Shown in pieces: positions 1 to 7,910 of a stretch of 15,591 nucleotides of DNA. The stretch lies in the NCBI GenBank assembly GCA_904502005.1, contig CAJGDC010000047.1, forward strand, positions 1 to 15,591, read 5' to 3'. A model generated the notes under the pieces. It was not told where the DNA came from and did no database searches. It saw nothing but the letters and a program-made list of their open reading frames with translations. Each line of letters opens with the position of its first letter. Within the stretch, counting starts at the first letter, position 1. The translations under genes were made by a program, and so were the position numbers. The DNA comes from an uncultured Alistipes sp. (GTDB lineage: Bacteria > Bacteroidota > Bacteroidia > Bacteroidales > Rikenellaceae).

Positions 1-494
1 AGGTTGTAGACTTCGTAACTAAGACTGGTTGCGATAGCCTCGCTATCTCTATCGGTACTTCACACGGTGCTTACAAGTTCACTCCAGAGCAGTGCACACT
101 TGACCCAGAGACTGGTCTTCTCGTACCACCACCATTGGCATTTGATGTTCTTGCAGCTATCGAGAAGGAGCTTCCAGGCTTCCCAATCGTTCTCCACGGC
201 TCTTCTTCAGTCCCACAGGAGGAGGTTGCAACAATCAACAAGTATGGCGGTGCACTTAAGGCTGCAGTAGGTATTCCTGAGTCACAGCTCCGTAAGGCTG
301 CTGAGAGCGCTGTTTGCAAGATCAACATCGACTCTGACTCTCGTCTTGCTATGACTGCTGCTATCCGTGAGGTATTCGCTACAAACCCAGCAGAGTTCGA
401 CCCACGTAAGTACCTCGGTCCTGCTCGTGAGAATATGAAGAAGCAGTACATCCACAAGATTGTGAACGTACTTGGTTCTAACGGTAAGGCTTAA
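1..494 (+). CDS. fba: Class II fructose-bisphosphate aldolase, 3' end (partial)
   Basis: This is the C-terminal 163 residues of a zinc-dependent class II aldolase, which interconverts fructose 1,6-bisphosphate with dihydroxyacetone phosphate and glyceraldehyde 3-phosphate in glycolysis and gluconeogenesis. The gene starts outside the window and the first whole codon is at base 3. Visible family motifs are the GTSHGAYK segment (its His is a usual zinc ligand), the LHGSSS motif (second zinc-ligand His plus phosphate-binding serines) and the KINIDSDSRLA segment, where the NID-type Asp/Asn residues contact substrate. The protein ends in TAA at 492-494, and a hairpin follows 33 bases later. Lys is nearly all AAG and many Leu codons are CTT or CTC, which fits a highly expressed glycolytic enzyme. 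Identification is confident; only the N-terminal half is unseen. Confidence 0.95.
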   Translation, partial: VVDFVTKTGCDSLAISIGTSHGAYKFTPEQCTLDPETGLLVPPPLAFDVLAAIEKELPGFPIVLHGSSSVPQEEVATINKYGGALKAAVGIPESQLRKAAESAVCKINIDSDSRLAMTAAIREVFATNPAEFDPRKYLGPARENMKKQYIHKIVNVLGSNGKA

Positions 495-526
495 TTCGAG
501 AAATAGAAGCGTTGCTTAATTTATAG

Positions 527-565
527 ACCGAGCTGCACAAAATATGTTGCAGCTCGGTTTGTTTA
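527..565 (+). terminator. Hairpin terminator of the aldolase gene
   Basis: An 11-bp perfect stem (ACCGAGCTGCA at 527-537 with its complement at 548-558) surrounds a 10-base loop. A T-rich but interrupted tail follows. It sits 33 bases after the aldolase stop on the same strand. The weak T tract lowers certainty. Confidence 0.7.
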
Positions 566-591
566 TGTAGTGTGGGGTAGGATGATAAAAC

Positions 592-622
592 AAAAAAAGA
601 GTTGGAAACATCCAACTCTTTT
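592..622 (-). terminator. Intrinsic terminator of tRNA-Leu
   Basis: A 12-bp stem (AAAAGAGTTGGA at 595-606 with its complement at 611-622) closes a 4-base loop. Read on the minus strand it ends in an unbroken T run (592-598 are all A on +). It begins 7 bases past the CCA end of the tRNA-Leu gene. It could also stop aldolase read-through on +, since that side is also followed by a short T run inside the stem. Confidence 0.85.
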
Positions 623-628
623 ACCCTT

Positions 629-715
629 TGGTGCCCAGGACGAGACTCGAACTCACACGGGCTAATGCCCACTACCCCCTCAAAGTAGCGTGTCTACCAA
701 TTCCACCACCTGGGC
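629..715 (-). tRNA. tRNA-Leu (anticodon GAG), CCA encoded
   Basis: The minus strand folds as a class II tRNA. The acceptor stem GCCCAGG pairs with CCTGGGC. The anticodon stem CTACT/GGTAG encloses loop TTGAGGG, giving anticodon GAG (reads CUC and CUU). A long variable arm (GGGC-ATTA-GCCC) and a T arm with TTCGAGT are present. The discriminator base is A, as expected for Leu, and the gene encodes its own 3' CCA (629-631). The length is 87 bases with CCA. Confidence 0.97.
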
Positions 716-746
716 CTAAAAGCTGCTATCTTTCTCAACAGCGGTG

Positions 747-778
747 CAAAGGTAGGGTAAATATTTTTATAATCCAAA
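747..778 (-). promoter_or_regulatory. Bacteroidota-type promoter of tRNA-Leu
   Basis: On the minus strand TTTG (775-778) is followed after exactly 20 bases by TACCTTTG (747-754). This fits the Bacteroidota vegetative promoter TTTG-N19-21-TAnnTTTG with no mismatch. The predicted start near 741 would leave a leader of about 25 bases before the tRNA. The -33 box lies only about 25 bases beyond the dxs stop codon, and no T-tailed terminator separates dxs from it, so some tRNA-Leu could also come from dxs read-through. Confidence 0.8.
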
Positions 779-803
779 TATTTTGGAGGATTTTTTTGTT
801 TTT

Positions 804-2675
804 TTACGATTTTATCGCCTTTAGTATGCCTTGAGCGTCATATCCGCAGAGGTTATAGAGCTCAGATGGGGTACCTTGCTCGATAAATGCATCGTCAATG
901 CCGAGGGTTGTAATCTTTGCTGTGCAGCCTATATCTGCAAGCAGTTTTGTGACAGCCTCGCCCACGCCGCCGCGCAGAACACCATCCTCTACAGTAATAA
1001 TTCGCTTAAATCGCTGTGCAATGTCGCAAATTAGCTCGCGGTCCAGTGGTTTGGCATAGCGCAGGTCATAGACAGCAACATAACGTCCCTCCGCCTCTGC
1101 CATCTGTGCCGCCTCAAGGGCAAAGCTACATGTTTTACCGATAGCGAGCAGTGCAACATCCTCTCCCTCTCGTAGTTGTCTACCCTTGCCGATAGGTAGC
1201 TCTTCAAATGGGGTGTTTTGCCATTCAACACCTTGACCTTCGCCACGAGGGTAACGGATAGCGAATGGTGAGCCGCTCTTGAGGGCGGTGTACATCAAGT
1301 TTCTCAGCTCCAGCTCATCGCTCGGTGCAGCAACAATCAGATTTGGAATACAGCTGAGGTACGCCAAATCAAAGGCTCCGTGGTGTGTCGCTCCATCCTC
1401 GCCCACAATACCTCCGCGGTCAAGGCAGAGGACGACAGGTAGACGTTGCAGTGCCACATCGTGGATAATGCTGTCGTAAGCACGCTGCATAAAGGTTGAG
1501 TAGATGTTGCAGAATGGCACCTGACCTGCGGCTGCAAGACCTGCAGAGAAGGTTACGGCGTGCGCCTCGGCAATACCCACGTCAAAGCAACGCTGAGGCA
1601 TCTTCTCCATCATAATATTCATCGAGCAGCCCGTTGGCATTGCCGGCGTGACGCCCACAATGCGGTTATCTTGCTCGGCAAGCTGCAGCAATGTGTGTCC
1701 AAAGACATCCTGATAGCGGTCTTTGTCGCTAGCAGACTTTATTCTCTCGCCCGTGTCGGGGTTGAACTTGCCCGGTGCGTGCCATACGGTGAGGTCCTGC
1801 TCAGCAGGCTGATAGCCATGACCCTTGGCAGTCATCACGTGTAGCAACTTTGGCGAGCGTATATCCTTGAGGGCTGTAAGGGTGCGGACAAGCTGTTTTA
1901 CGTCGTGGCCATCTATGCGGCCGAAGTATCTGAAGCCGAAGCTCTCAAAGAGGTTGCTATTCTGTAGCAGACCGTGCTTAATGGCGTTGCCAGCCTTCTG
2001 ACATAGGCGCAACAGTGGCGGGATGTGCGAGAAGAGCGACCAGAGCCCCTGCTTAAAGCGGTTGTAGCTCCTCGATGTAGACATGCGCAGCAGGTAGTCA
2101 TTCAGTGCGCCTGTTGCGCGGTCGATAGCCATGTTGTTATCGTTAAGGATAACCAGCAGGTCGTTATTTTTATCTGCACCAGCGTTATTAAGACCCTCAA
2201 AAGCAAGACCTCCAGTCATAGAGCCATCGCCAATGACTGCTATAGTTTTATATTGCTCACCACGAAGTTGAGCCGCCTTAACCATACCCAGTGCTGCCGA
2301 GATAGAGACAGATGCGTGGCCTGCACCAAAGGCGTCATACTCACTCTCTGCCATACGAGGGAAGCCACTAATGCCGTTGAGTTTACGATTAGTAACAAAG
2401 GCATCGCGGCGCGAGGTGATAATCTTATGGGCATAAGCCTGATGTCCCACATCCCAGATAAGTTTATCGGTAGGGGTGTCGTAGACATAGTGTACAGCCA
2501 CAGCAATCTCAACTGCGCCCAATGAAGAGGCAAGGTGACCGGGATTTACGGCGCACTGCTCAATGATATACTGGCGAAGCTCGTCACAATAGCGAGATAG
2601 TTCGTCTATTGTGAGCTGTTTGAGTTCTGCGGGGGAGTTCACTCTGTTGAGGTACTTATATTCTATATGAGTCAT
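804..2675 (-). CDS. dxs: 1-deoxy-D-xylulose-5-phosphate synthase
   Basis: This thiamine-diphosphate enzyme condenses pyruvate with glyceraldehyde 3-phosphate to give DXP, the entry step of the MEP isoprenoid pathway and a feeder for thiamine and pyridoxal synthesis. At 623 residues it has normal family length. The cofactor-binding motif runs from GDG (149-151) to the NDN of ILNDNNMAI (178-180). His78 lies in WDVGHQAYAH, and the cofactor-activating Glu370 lies in DVGIAEAHAVTF, at the same number as in E. coli Dxs. A transketolase pyrimidine domain follows, with YSTFMQRAYDSI and a DRGGIVGEDG segment, and a C-terminal transketolase domain ends the protein. It is the last gene of the dapF-tamL-dxs operon, with 15 bases between the tamL stop and its ATG. 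That gap has no Shine-Dalgarno match, which is usual in this phylum. Confidence 0.97.
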   Translation of the reverse strand: MTHIEYKYLNRVNSPAELKQLTIDELSRYCDELRQYIIEQCAVNPGHLASSLGAVEIAVAVHYVYDTPTDKLIWDVGHQAYAHKIITSRRDAFVTNRKLNGISGFPRMAESEYDAFGAGHASVSISAALGMVKAAQLRGEQYKTIAVIGDGSMTGGLAFEGLNNAGADKNNDLLVILNDNNMAIDRATGALNDYLLRMSTSRSYNRFKQGLWSLFSHIPPLLRLCQKAGNAIKHGLLQNSNLFESFGFRYFGRIDGHDVKQLVRTLTALKDIRSPKLLHVMTAKGHGYQPAEQDLTVWHAPGKFNPDTGERIKSASDKDRYQDVFGHTLLQLAEQDNRIVGVTPAMPTGCSMNIMMEKMPQRCFDVGIAEAHAVTFSAGLAAAGQVPFCNIYSTFMQRAYDSIIHDVALQRLPVVLCLDRGGIVGEDGATHHGAFDLAYLSCIPNLIVAAPSDELELRNLMYTALKSGSPFAIRYPRGEGQGVEWQNTPFEELPIGKGRQLREGEDVALLAIGKTCSFALEAAQMAEAEGRYVAVYDLRYAKPLDRELICDIAQRFKRIITVEDGVLRGGVGEAVTKLLADIGCTAKITTLGIDDAFIEQGTPSELYNLCGYDAQGILKAIKS

Positions 2676-2690
2676 AGTATCTATTTATCG

Positions 2691-5066
2691 TTAGAATGGG
2701 TAGCCTACGCCGAAGTTGAGCGAGGTGTTCTTCCACTTAAAGTTGTGAATCCACCTTTCACCAGCAGGCTTATTAGGGTTGTGGAGCTGAATACCCCAAT
2801 CCAGGCGGAGTATGGCAAACTTAATATCTAAGCGAATACCAATACCTGTATTAAAGCCTAACTGTTTGTAGAAATCCTTAAAGTGGAATACGGAGCTATC
2901 AGGGTACTCAACGCCGTTGTGTCCCATGTACCAAATATTACCTGCATCAAAGAATGTGGCACCATGGAACATTCCCCAAATAGGGAATCGGAACTCGACA
3001 TTAGCCTCAAGTTTCATATCTCCCAGCTGTGTTGGATAGACAACATTCTCTGGCAGTGGACTTGATCCAGGACCCAAGGTACGCGGTGCCCAACCTCGCA
3101 TGCTATTGCTACCACCAGCGTAGAACATACGGTCAAAAGGTATAGCGTCTGAGTTTCCGTATGCCACGCCAACGCCGGCATATAGTCGAGCAGCAAAGGA
3201 GCACTTCTCGCCTATCATCACTCGCTGTGAGGCGTTTACATCCACACGGAAATACTGTGAGTAGCGGATGCCGAGGAAGTTATAGTAATCTTGTCCTGCC
3301 ACCGGCTTTGAGAACAGGTGCATCAATCCATCAACAGTATTGCCCGCAACCTCCCCATTTACGCGCACAAGGGTCTGGTTGAGCGAACTCTCGGCGCGAG
3401 GGTTGTTATAGGTGTATGAGCCGGAGAGTCCGACGATAAGTTGTGACTCGTAGCTGCGCTTAAGGTACTCATTTTGCAACGAGTTGAAGTAGTCTTGGTT
3501 GATATATCCTACATTGACCCAGTTGATACTAATCGGGCGCACAACAAACGACGAGTGCTGCATATTGCGCCACGAGTATGACCAGACGACGCTAGACAAA
3601 TCACGGCGATAGTATGGTCTATTCTGGTGGTTGTATGAGATTTCAAAGCGTGTCTTTGGCGCGGTAAAACGGCTCAAACCCGAGGTGCGGAAGAAGAGAA
3701 AGCGAGGGAATGACAGACCCGCAGAGAGTCCGAACTCTATGGCGCTTCGGCGCAGGGCATCAGGTGCTTTCATATACTCATAGCCGACCGTTCCGGTAAG
3801 CTCAAGCATCTCAGCGCCGCGGAAGACATTTCTATTTTGGTATCCTACTGTAGCCTTGACGCCGTAGAAGCTCGATGTTGTAGAGCCTTCAAGCTCCGCC
3901 TTAAGACTCTGCTTGAGCGACGGGGTACAGAGGATTTTGCAGTCCAAATATCGCTCACGGGTATAGTTCATAAGCAACGAGTCGGAGCCCCCGACATAGG
4001 TGAGGTAGTTTTGGTGCTTATAGAGTGAGTCATTAAGCTCGCTAAAGGATACTCGTGCGCTCTTAAATCCCATCTGTAGCAGGTTGTTATAGGTCCTCTG
4101 CACATGGGAGTGGTTGTATATTGCCCCAGAGTAGAGTGGTATCGCAGGTCGCAGAACTTTCGGGCGGATATATGGACGCTTGCCATCAAAGAGTATGTTC
4201 AGACCATGATAGGATGTGGTGTCAAAGCTGAACATGTAGCTCTCCTCTCCCTTATCCTTCACAGCATTATAGCCCGGGATGATATCCACATTTCGCAGAC
4301 GATAGACGGCATTGTTGTCATAGATTGCCTCACCACGAGGGGTGTAGCCTGCCAGTTTCTGCTTTACTATCATCGTTATGGCGACACGATATGGTTGATT
4401 AAGCGTGTCGGCTATATAGGATATGTTGCTAACGGAAAAGTCGTAGTAGCCTCGGTTTTTGAGCATTGCGGCAATACGCTCACGCTCGGCATCAAGGGTG
4501 GCAATGTTGAAGATATCACCGCTGTGTATCAGACGATTAACACTGTCGGGTAGAAGAATAGGCTCAAGGAAGCGGTCCCTAAATTCATACTTTATGTTGT
4601 CAATAATATATGGTTTGCCCTGCTTGAGAGAGTAGATGACCTTTGCCCTCTTGCGGCGATAGGTGGTATCAACGCTATAGGTAACCTTTGAGGAGAAGTA
4701 GCCACGAGAGTCGAGATAGATCTTCAGATTCTCGGCAGACTTCTCGGTCTGATTCATATCAAAGAGAACAGGCTCCTCGCCAATGCGACGCTTCAGGTCG
4801 TTCCACCAGTTATCCTTCTCGGGGTTGGCAAGGTTGTAGACCTCGACGTAGAAGTTTGTGCCCAGGAAGTGCTTGTTTGGCGTTTGGCGGATATATTTGT
4901 AGACATCTTCAGTGGTTATCTGAGTGTCGTGGCTAACGCTCTTATCTGGTTGAACGATAACTCGTTGCAGTAGGTAGCTATCCTCTGGAAGATTGCGCGT
5001 AACGTTACACGACGATATGAGTATCGCCGCAACAACAGCCAATAGATATGCAATCATCCGTTTCAT
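2691..5066 (-). CDS. tamL: Outer-membrane lipoprotein of the BamA/TamA superfamily (TamL)
   Basis: This is an Omp85-superfamily protein of 791 residues. The N terminus is a lipoprotein signal ending in the lipobox ISSC, with lipidated Cys20. POTRA-like repeats occupy roughly residues 30-370 (for example IYLDSRGYFSSKV near 116-128 and MLKNRGYYDFSV near 201-212). A beta-barrel of about 400 residues follows. The Omp85 loop-6 signature appears as SMRGW at 655-659, and the protein ends in Phe (GYPF), as barrel substrates do. Bacteroidota carry this lipidated TamA relative, called TamL, which works with inner-membrane TamB in outer-membrane assembly or lipid transport; no tamB is in the window. The dapF stop and this ATG are one base apart (TAGGATG), which suggests translational coupling. 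The main alternative is a BamA paralogue, but the lipobox argues for TamL. Confidence 0.85.
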   Translation of the reverse strand: MKRMIAYLLAVVAAILISSCNVTRNLPEDSYLLQRVIVQPDKSVSHDTQITTEDVYKYIRQTPNKHFLGTNFYVEVYNLANPEKDNWWNDLKRRIGEEPVLFDMNQTEKSAENLKIYLDSRGYFSSKVTYSVDTTYRRKRAKVIYSLKQGKPYIIDNIKYEFRDRFLEPILLPDSVNRLIHSGDIFNIATLDAERERIAAMLKNRGYYDFSVSNISYIADTLNQPYRVAITMIVKQKLAGYTPRGEAIYDNNAVYRLRNVDIIPGYNAVKDKGEESYMFSFDTTSYHGLNILFDGKRPYIRPKVLRPAIPLYSGAIYNHSHVQRTYNNLLQMGFKSARVSFSELNDSLYKHQNYLTYVGGSDSLLMNYTRERYLDCKILCTPSLKQSLKAELEGSTTSSFYGVKATVGYQNRNVFRGAEMLELTGTVGYEYMKAPDALRRSAIEFGLSAGLSFPRFLFFRTSGLSRFTAPKTRFEISYNHQNRPYYRRDLSSVVWSYSWRNMQHSSFVVRPISINWVNVGYINQDYFNSLQNEYLKRSYESQLIVGLSGSYTYNNPRAESSLNQTLVRVNGEVAGNTVDGLMHLFSKPVAGQDYYNFLGIRYSQYFRVDVNASQRVMIGEKCSFAARLYAGVGVAYGNSDAIPFDRMFYAGGSNSMRGWAPRTLGPGSSPLPENVVYPTQLGDMKLEANVEFRFPIWGMFHGATFFDAGNIWYMGHNGVEYPDSSVFHFKDFYKQLGFNTGIGIRLDIKFAILRLDWGIQLHNPNKPAGERWIHNFKWKNTSLNFGVGYPF

Positions 5067-5067
5067 C

Positions 5068-6006
5068 CTACTCTCTACTTGCTAAAAAAGAACTCCACGC
5101 CTCAGTCTCATCCTCTATAATGGTGTTGCTGTGGAATGCAAAAGTTTTGCCGTCAAAGTCAATCTCTCCACGTTCGGTGAAGCTTGCATTGCCAATAAGG
5201 GTTGTCTTTAATCCCTGCTCATTTGAACAGAGACAACGCACCATACCTCCGCGATTCTCAACAATAATCTCGGTGCCGTAGTCACAGAGTCCCTGCAGTG
5301 CCATAGCAGTTGCAGAGCTGGTCATAGCTGTGCCGCACGAAGGGGTTATGCCCGCACCGCGCTCAAATGTGGTAACGAAGATTCTATTCTTATCGCGTAG
5401 CTCCACCAAGCTGATGTTTACACCGTATGGGAATGTTTCAGGGAGGTGTTTAACTCGCTCGCCAAGCTGCTCAAGCAGTGAGAGGTCAATCTTCTCTACC
5501 ACTGCGATAATATGAGGATTGCCCACCGAGATTGCAGTCCAGCGCAGTGTGGGATGCAGCGGCTCAATTATGCAGTCAATGAAACAATCCTGCTCCGTTG
5601 GGATAAAGGCGAAGTCTTTGCTTGTTAAATTGACCCCAATCTCAACGCCGTAGGTCGGAATATCTCCATAAATTGGAGCGTAGCGAGCTGTAGGGTATAC
5701 CTTTCCGCCAGAGGTAAGGTCAAACTCTCGGCTGCCGATATATTGCTCTGCAAGGCGGGCGATGCAACGGATGCCATTGCCGCACATCTCAGCCTCCGAG
5801 CCATCGGGGTTGAACATACGCATGCCATATAGACCGTCAACGTTCTGCACAAGTAGCAGAATACCATCAGCGCCAATACCTAACTCTCTATTGCACACTG
5901 CGTTAGAGAGCGCAGGGAGTAGGCTTTGGTCTACCTGTTGCGCAACAGTATCTATCATTACAAACTTGTTGCCCGAGCCATGGCATTTTATATAATTAAT
6001 CTTCAT
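5068..6006 (-). CDS. dapF: Diaminopimelate epimerase
   Basis: DapF converts LL-diaminopimelate to the meso form for lysine and peptidoglycan synthesis. It is a cofactor-independent two-base racemase. Both catalytic cysteines are visible: Cys75 in EMCGNGIRC and Cys224 in TPSCGTAM. Substrate-binding elements are CHGSGNKFVMID at the N terminus (Asn13), FNPDGSEAEMCGN, SVGNPHIIAV (Asn163), GVNISL (Asn197) and FERGAG (Glu215-Arg216). At 312 residues it is some 30 longer than many DapF proteins; the extra length is a C-terminal tail after IDFDGKTF. In this sequence the usual Glu of the ERGxGET motif is Ile220, a substitution also tolerated elsewhere in the family as far as I recall. It is the first gene of the operon with tamL and dxs. 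Confidence 0.95.
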   Translation of the reverse strand: MKINYIKCHGSGNKFVMIDTVAQQVDQSLLPALSNAVCNRELGIGADGILLLVQNVDGLYGMRMFNPDGSEAEMCGNGIRCIARLAEQYIGSREFDLTSGGKVYPTARYAPIYGDIPTYGVEIGVNLTSKDFAFIPTEQDCFIDCIIEPLHPTLRWTAISVGNPHIIAVVEKIDLSLLEQLGERVKHLPETFPYGVNISLVELRDKNRIFVTTFERGAGITPSCGTAMTSSATAMALQGLCDYGTEIIVENRGGMVRCLCSNEQGLKTTLIGNASFTERGEIDFDGKTFAFHSNTIIEDETEAWSSFLASRE

Positions 6007-6034
6007 TATGGTTGCAAAGTGTACATAAATCGTT

Positions 6035-6042
6035 CAAAGTTA
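6035..6042 (-). promoter_or_regulatory. Candidate -7 element of the dapF-tamL-dxs promoter
   Basis: TAACTTTG on the minus strand matches the Bacteroidota TAnnTTTG element and lies 29 bases upstream of the dapF ATG. I find no clear TTTG at the expected -33 spacing, so the call rests on the -7 box alone. Confidence 0.4.
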
Positions 6043-6054
6043 CGATTTTTTTTG

Positions 6055-6062
6055 TAATTTTG
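6055..6062 (+). promoter_or_regulatory. Candidate -7 element of the alpha/beta hydrolase promoter
   Basis: TAATTTTG on + matches TAnnTTTG and would start transcription near 6068, about 20 bases before the hydrolase ATG. No good TTTG is seen at the -33 position. It lies 12 bases from the opposing -7 candidate, so the two start regions overlap. Confidence 0.4.
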
Positions 6063-6089
6063 AGTCGTTGATAACGATTTTAGAGAATT

Positions 6090-6887
6090 ATGGTTGAAAA
6101 ATTTATAATGGCGGGCGATACTGCTCTGCATCTATGTGACTCTGAAAAGGGAGAAAAGTGCGTTGTTCTTCTACACGGATATCTGGAGAGTATATTGGTA
6201 TGGGAGGAGTTTATTCCGCTGATTTACAAGAGTGTGCGTGTGGTGACGCTCGACCTGCCAGGACATGGAATTTCCGAGGTTAAGGGTAGTGTTCATACGA
6301 TGGACTATCTTGCAGATGTCGTATCAGCTGCGCTTAAGGCATTGGGTATTGAAAGTGCCTATATCGTCGGTCACTCAATGGGTGGATATGTCGCACTGGC
6401 CCTCTGTGAGAGGCATCCAGAGCAGGTGGCGGGTGTGGTGTTGCTACACTCTACGCCAAATGCAGATAGCGAGGAGAAGCGCAAGAATCGTGAGCGCGAG
6501 ATTTCACTCGTTAAGTCGGGTAAGAAGGAGCTCTTGGCGCAGACCGCTCCCGGTGCAGGATTTGCTGCTGACAACCGTTCTCGTTGCAAGGACTTTATCG
6601 AGGACCTTGTGGAGATTGTACACATGACAGAAGATGAGGGTATAGTGGCGTTGTTGGGCGGTATGATGGCTCGCAAGGATCAGAATTATATGCTAAGAGA
6701 ACTACCTGCACCACAGCTTTTTATCTTTGGTCGCAAAGATGAGTATATCCCCGAAGCTGTAGCTCAGACCATAGCCGAGTCTCACCCACAAGCCAAAGTG
6801 GTGTGGATGGATAACTCGGGCCACATGAGCTTCGTTGAGCAACCACAGCAGTGTGCTCAGGCGTTGCTCTCTTTTGTTGGTCTGTAA
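6090..6887 (+). CDS. Alpha/beta-fold hydrolase
   Basis: This is a 265-residue soluble hydrolase of the alpha/beta fold with an intact catalytic triad. The nucleophile Ser96 is in the elbow GHSMGG, the acid Asp217 is in FGRKDEYI, and the base His245 is in NSGHMSFVEQP. The oxyanion-hole motif LLHGY is at 27-31, and LDLPGHG follows strand 4. The lid region (about 125-200) is rich in charged residues. There is no signal peptide, so it is probably cytoplasmic. The family includes esterases, carboxylesterases, lactonases and C-C hydrolases, and the sequence does not tell me the substrate. The gene is single: divergent from dapF, and meeting the reductase-family gene stop-to-stop. The substrate-neutral name is the safest one. 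Confidence 0.9.
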   Translation: MVEKFIMAGDTALHLCDSEKGEKCVVLLHGYLESILVWEEFIPLIYKSVRVVTLDLPGHGISEVKGSVHTMDYLADVVSAALKALGIESAYIVGHSMGGYVALALCERHPEQVAGVVLLHSTPNADSEEKRKNREREISLVKSGKKELLAQTAPGAGFAADNRSRCKDFIEDLVEIVHMTEDEGIVALLGGMMARKDQNYMLRELPAPQLFIFGRKDEYIPEAVAQTIAESHPQAKVVWMDNSGHMSFVEQPQQCAQALLSFVGL

Positions 6888-7892
6888 TTAATTAAATAGG
6901 CGTAAATTATCAAAACTTGGGCTTAGCTCGCCCTGCTCAATGCGGTGGATAATCTCCACCACGCGGTCGTTCATCGGCGTCGGGCATCCTACGGTGCGAC
7001 CAAATGCAGAGACAGCGCCGTTGATTGCATCTACCTCGGTAAGTTTTCCCTTCTCAATATCTTGGAGCATGCTCGCCTTGAGCTTGGCGTGCTTGCGGAT
7101 AGCTATTGGGATGATGAAAAACGAGAATGCACGCTTGAGGGCGTTGTTATAGTCGAGAAGTTTTACGATATCCTTACCCTGCACAGGCTCTATGCGAATG
7201 CCACCAGCTTTGCAGACATCAATGCACTCCTTGATTATCGCCTGCACAATACGACGAGAGCTTTTATCTGATGCTGCACCACCAAATGTCGTTCCGAGCA
7301 CCGCGCTCATGCCTGAGAATGAGGCGTTTATGAGAAGCTTACTCCATCGTGTGCCGATAAAGTTCTGCTCAACATCTACACTGCCCATCAGCTCGAGCAG
7401 AGGCTTTACGTTTGCAATATGTTTGCTGCCCTGCTCGGTCAGTGCGCCCAGTGAGAATGATAGCGCATCGGGGCTACTTGTCAGTTCACAAACTCCAGGC
7501 TCTTTGAGGGTTGCTCCCCACGCTACAGCGCAGCCCAAAACACGCTCTGCACCCACAATCTGAGCAATCTGTGGCTCTGGAAGTCCATTTTGGAAGGTGA
7601 CAATTACGCCATCTGGTGAAAGGTAATCCTTGAGCATCTCAACCACCTCGGCATTGTATTGCTGCTTGGTCATAAGGAATATGATGTCATAGACCCCACT
7701 CATCATGTCGGGCGTGTAGGCGGTAACGCTCTGCGTGAACTCTACAGTTCCCACAATGTGTGCTCCGTTGTTTTTGAGCGCCTCAATGTGAGCCTTGTTG
7801 CGATTTATCAACTCAATCTCTACGCCACCCTTGCTAATGTAGGCTCCTAAGATTGTTCCCAGTGAGCCTGCTCCGTAAATTGCAACTCTCAT
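6888..7892 (-). CDS. panE: Ketopantoate reductase family protein (2-dehydropantoate 2-reductase)
   Basis: PanE/ApbA reduces 2-dehydropantoate to pantoate with NADPH in the pantothenate and coenzyme A pathway. The 334-residue protein shows the Rossmann glycine motif GAGSLG at 7-12. Lys76 (MTKQQ) and Asn102 (FQNGL) are positions that contact cofactor and substrate. The catalytic Lys185 lies in RWSKLLINA with Asn189 next to it, and Glu286 (KLTEVDAINGA) matches the substrate-binding Glu of the C-terminal helical domain. It is about 30 residues longer than E. coli PanE. It follows the short YdeI-like gene by 18 bases, so the two are likely co-transcribed. No other pantothenate gene is here, and paralogues with other 2-keto-acid substrates exist, so the function is likely rather than certain. 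Confidence 0.82.
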   Translation of the reverse strand: MRVAIYGAGSLGTILGAYISKGGVEIELINRNKAHIEALKNNGAHIVGTVEFTQSVTAYTPDMMSGVYDIIFLMTKQQYNAEVVEMLKDYLSPDGVIVTFQNGLPEPQIAQIVGAERVLGCAVAWGATLKEPGVCELTSSPDALSFSLGALTEQGSKHIANVKPLLELMGSVDVEQNFIGTRWSKLLINASFSGMSAVLGTTFGGAASDKSSRRIVQAIIKECIDVCKAGGIRIEPVQGKDIVKLLDYNNALKRAFSFFIIPIAIRKHAKLKASMLQDIEKGKLTEVDAINGAVSAFGRTVGCPTPMNDRVVEIIHRIEQGELSPSFDNLRLFN

Positions 7893-7910
7893 AACTACAA
7901 TATTTTTAAT

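Noticed and set aside
71..457. Long open frame opposite the aldolase
   Set aside because: It is a shadow of the biased codon use of the aldolase gene; the protein has no family pattern.
2025..2525. Open frame of 166 residues opposite dxs
   Set aside because: It lies wholly opposite strongly conserved dxs sequence and is Cys/His-rich in a way typical of antisense frames.
4104..4553. Open frame of 149 residues opposite tamL
   Set aside because: It lies opposite the POTRA region of tamL, has no recognisable domain and no promoter or start context.
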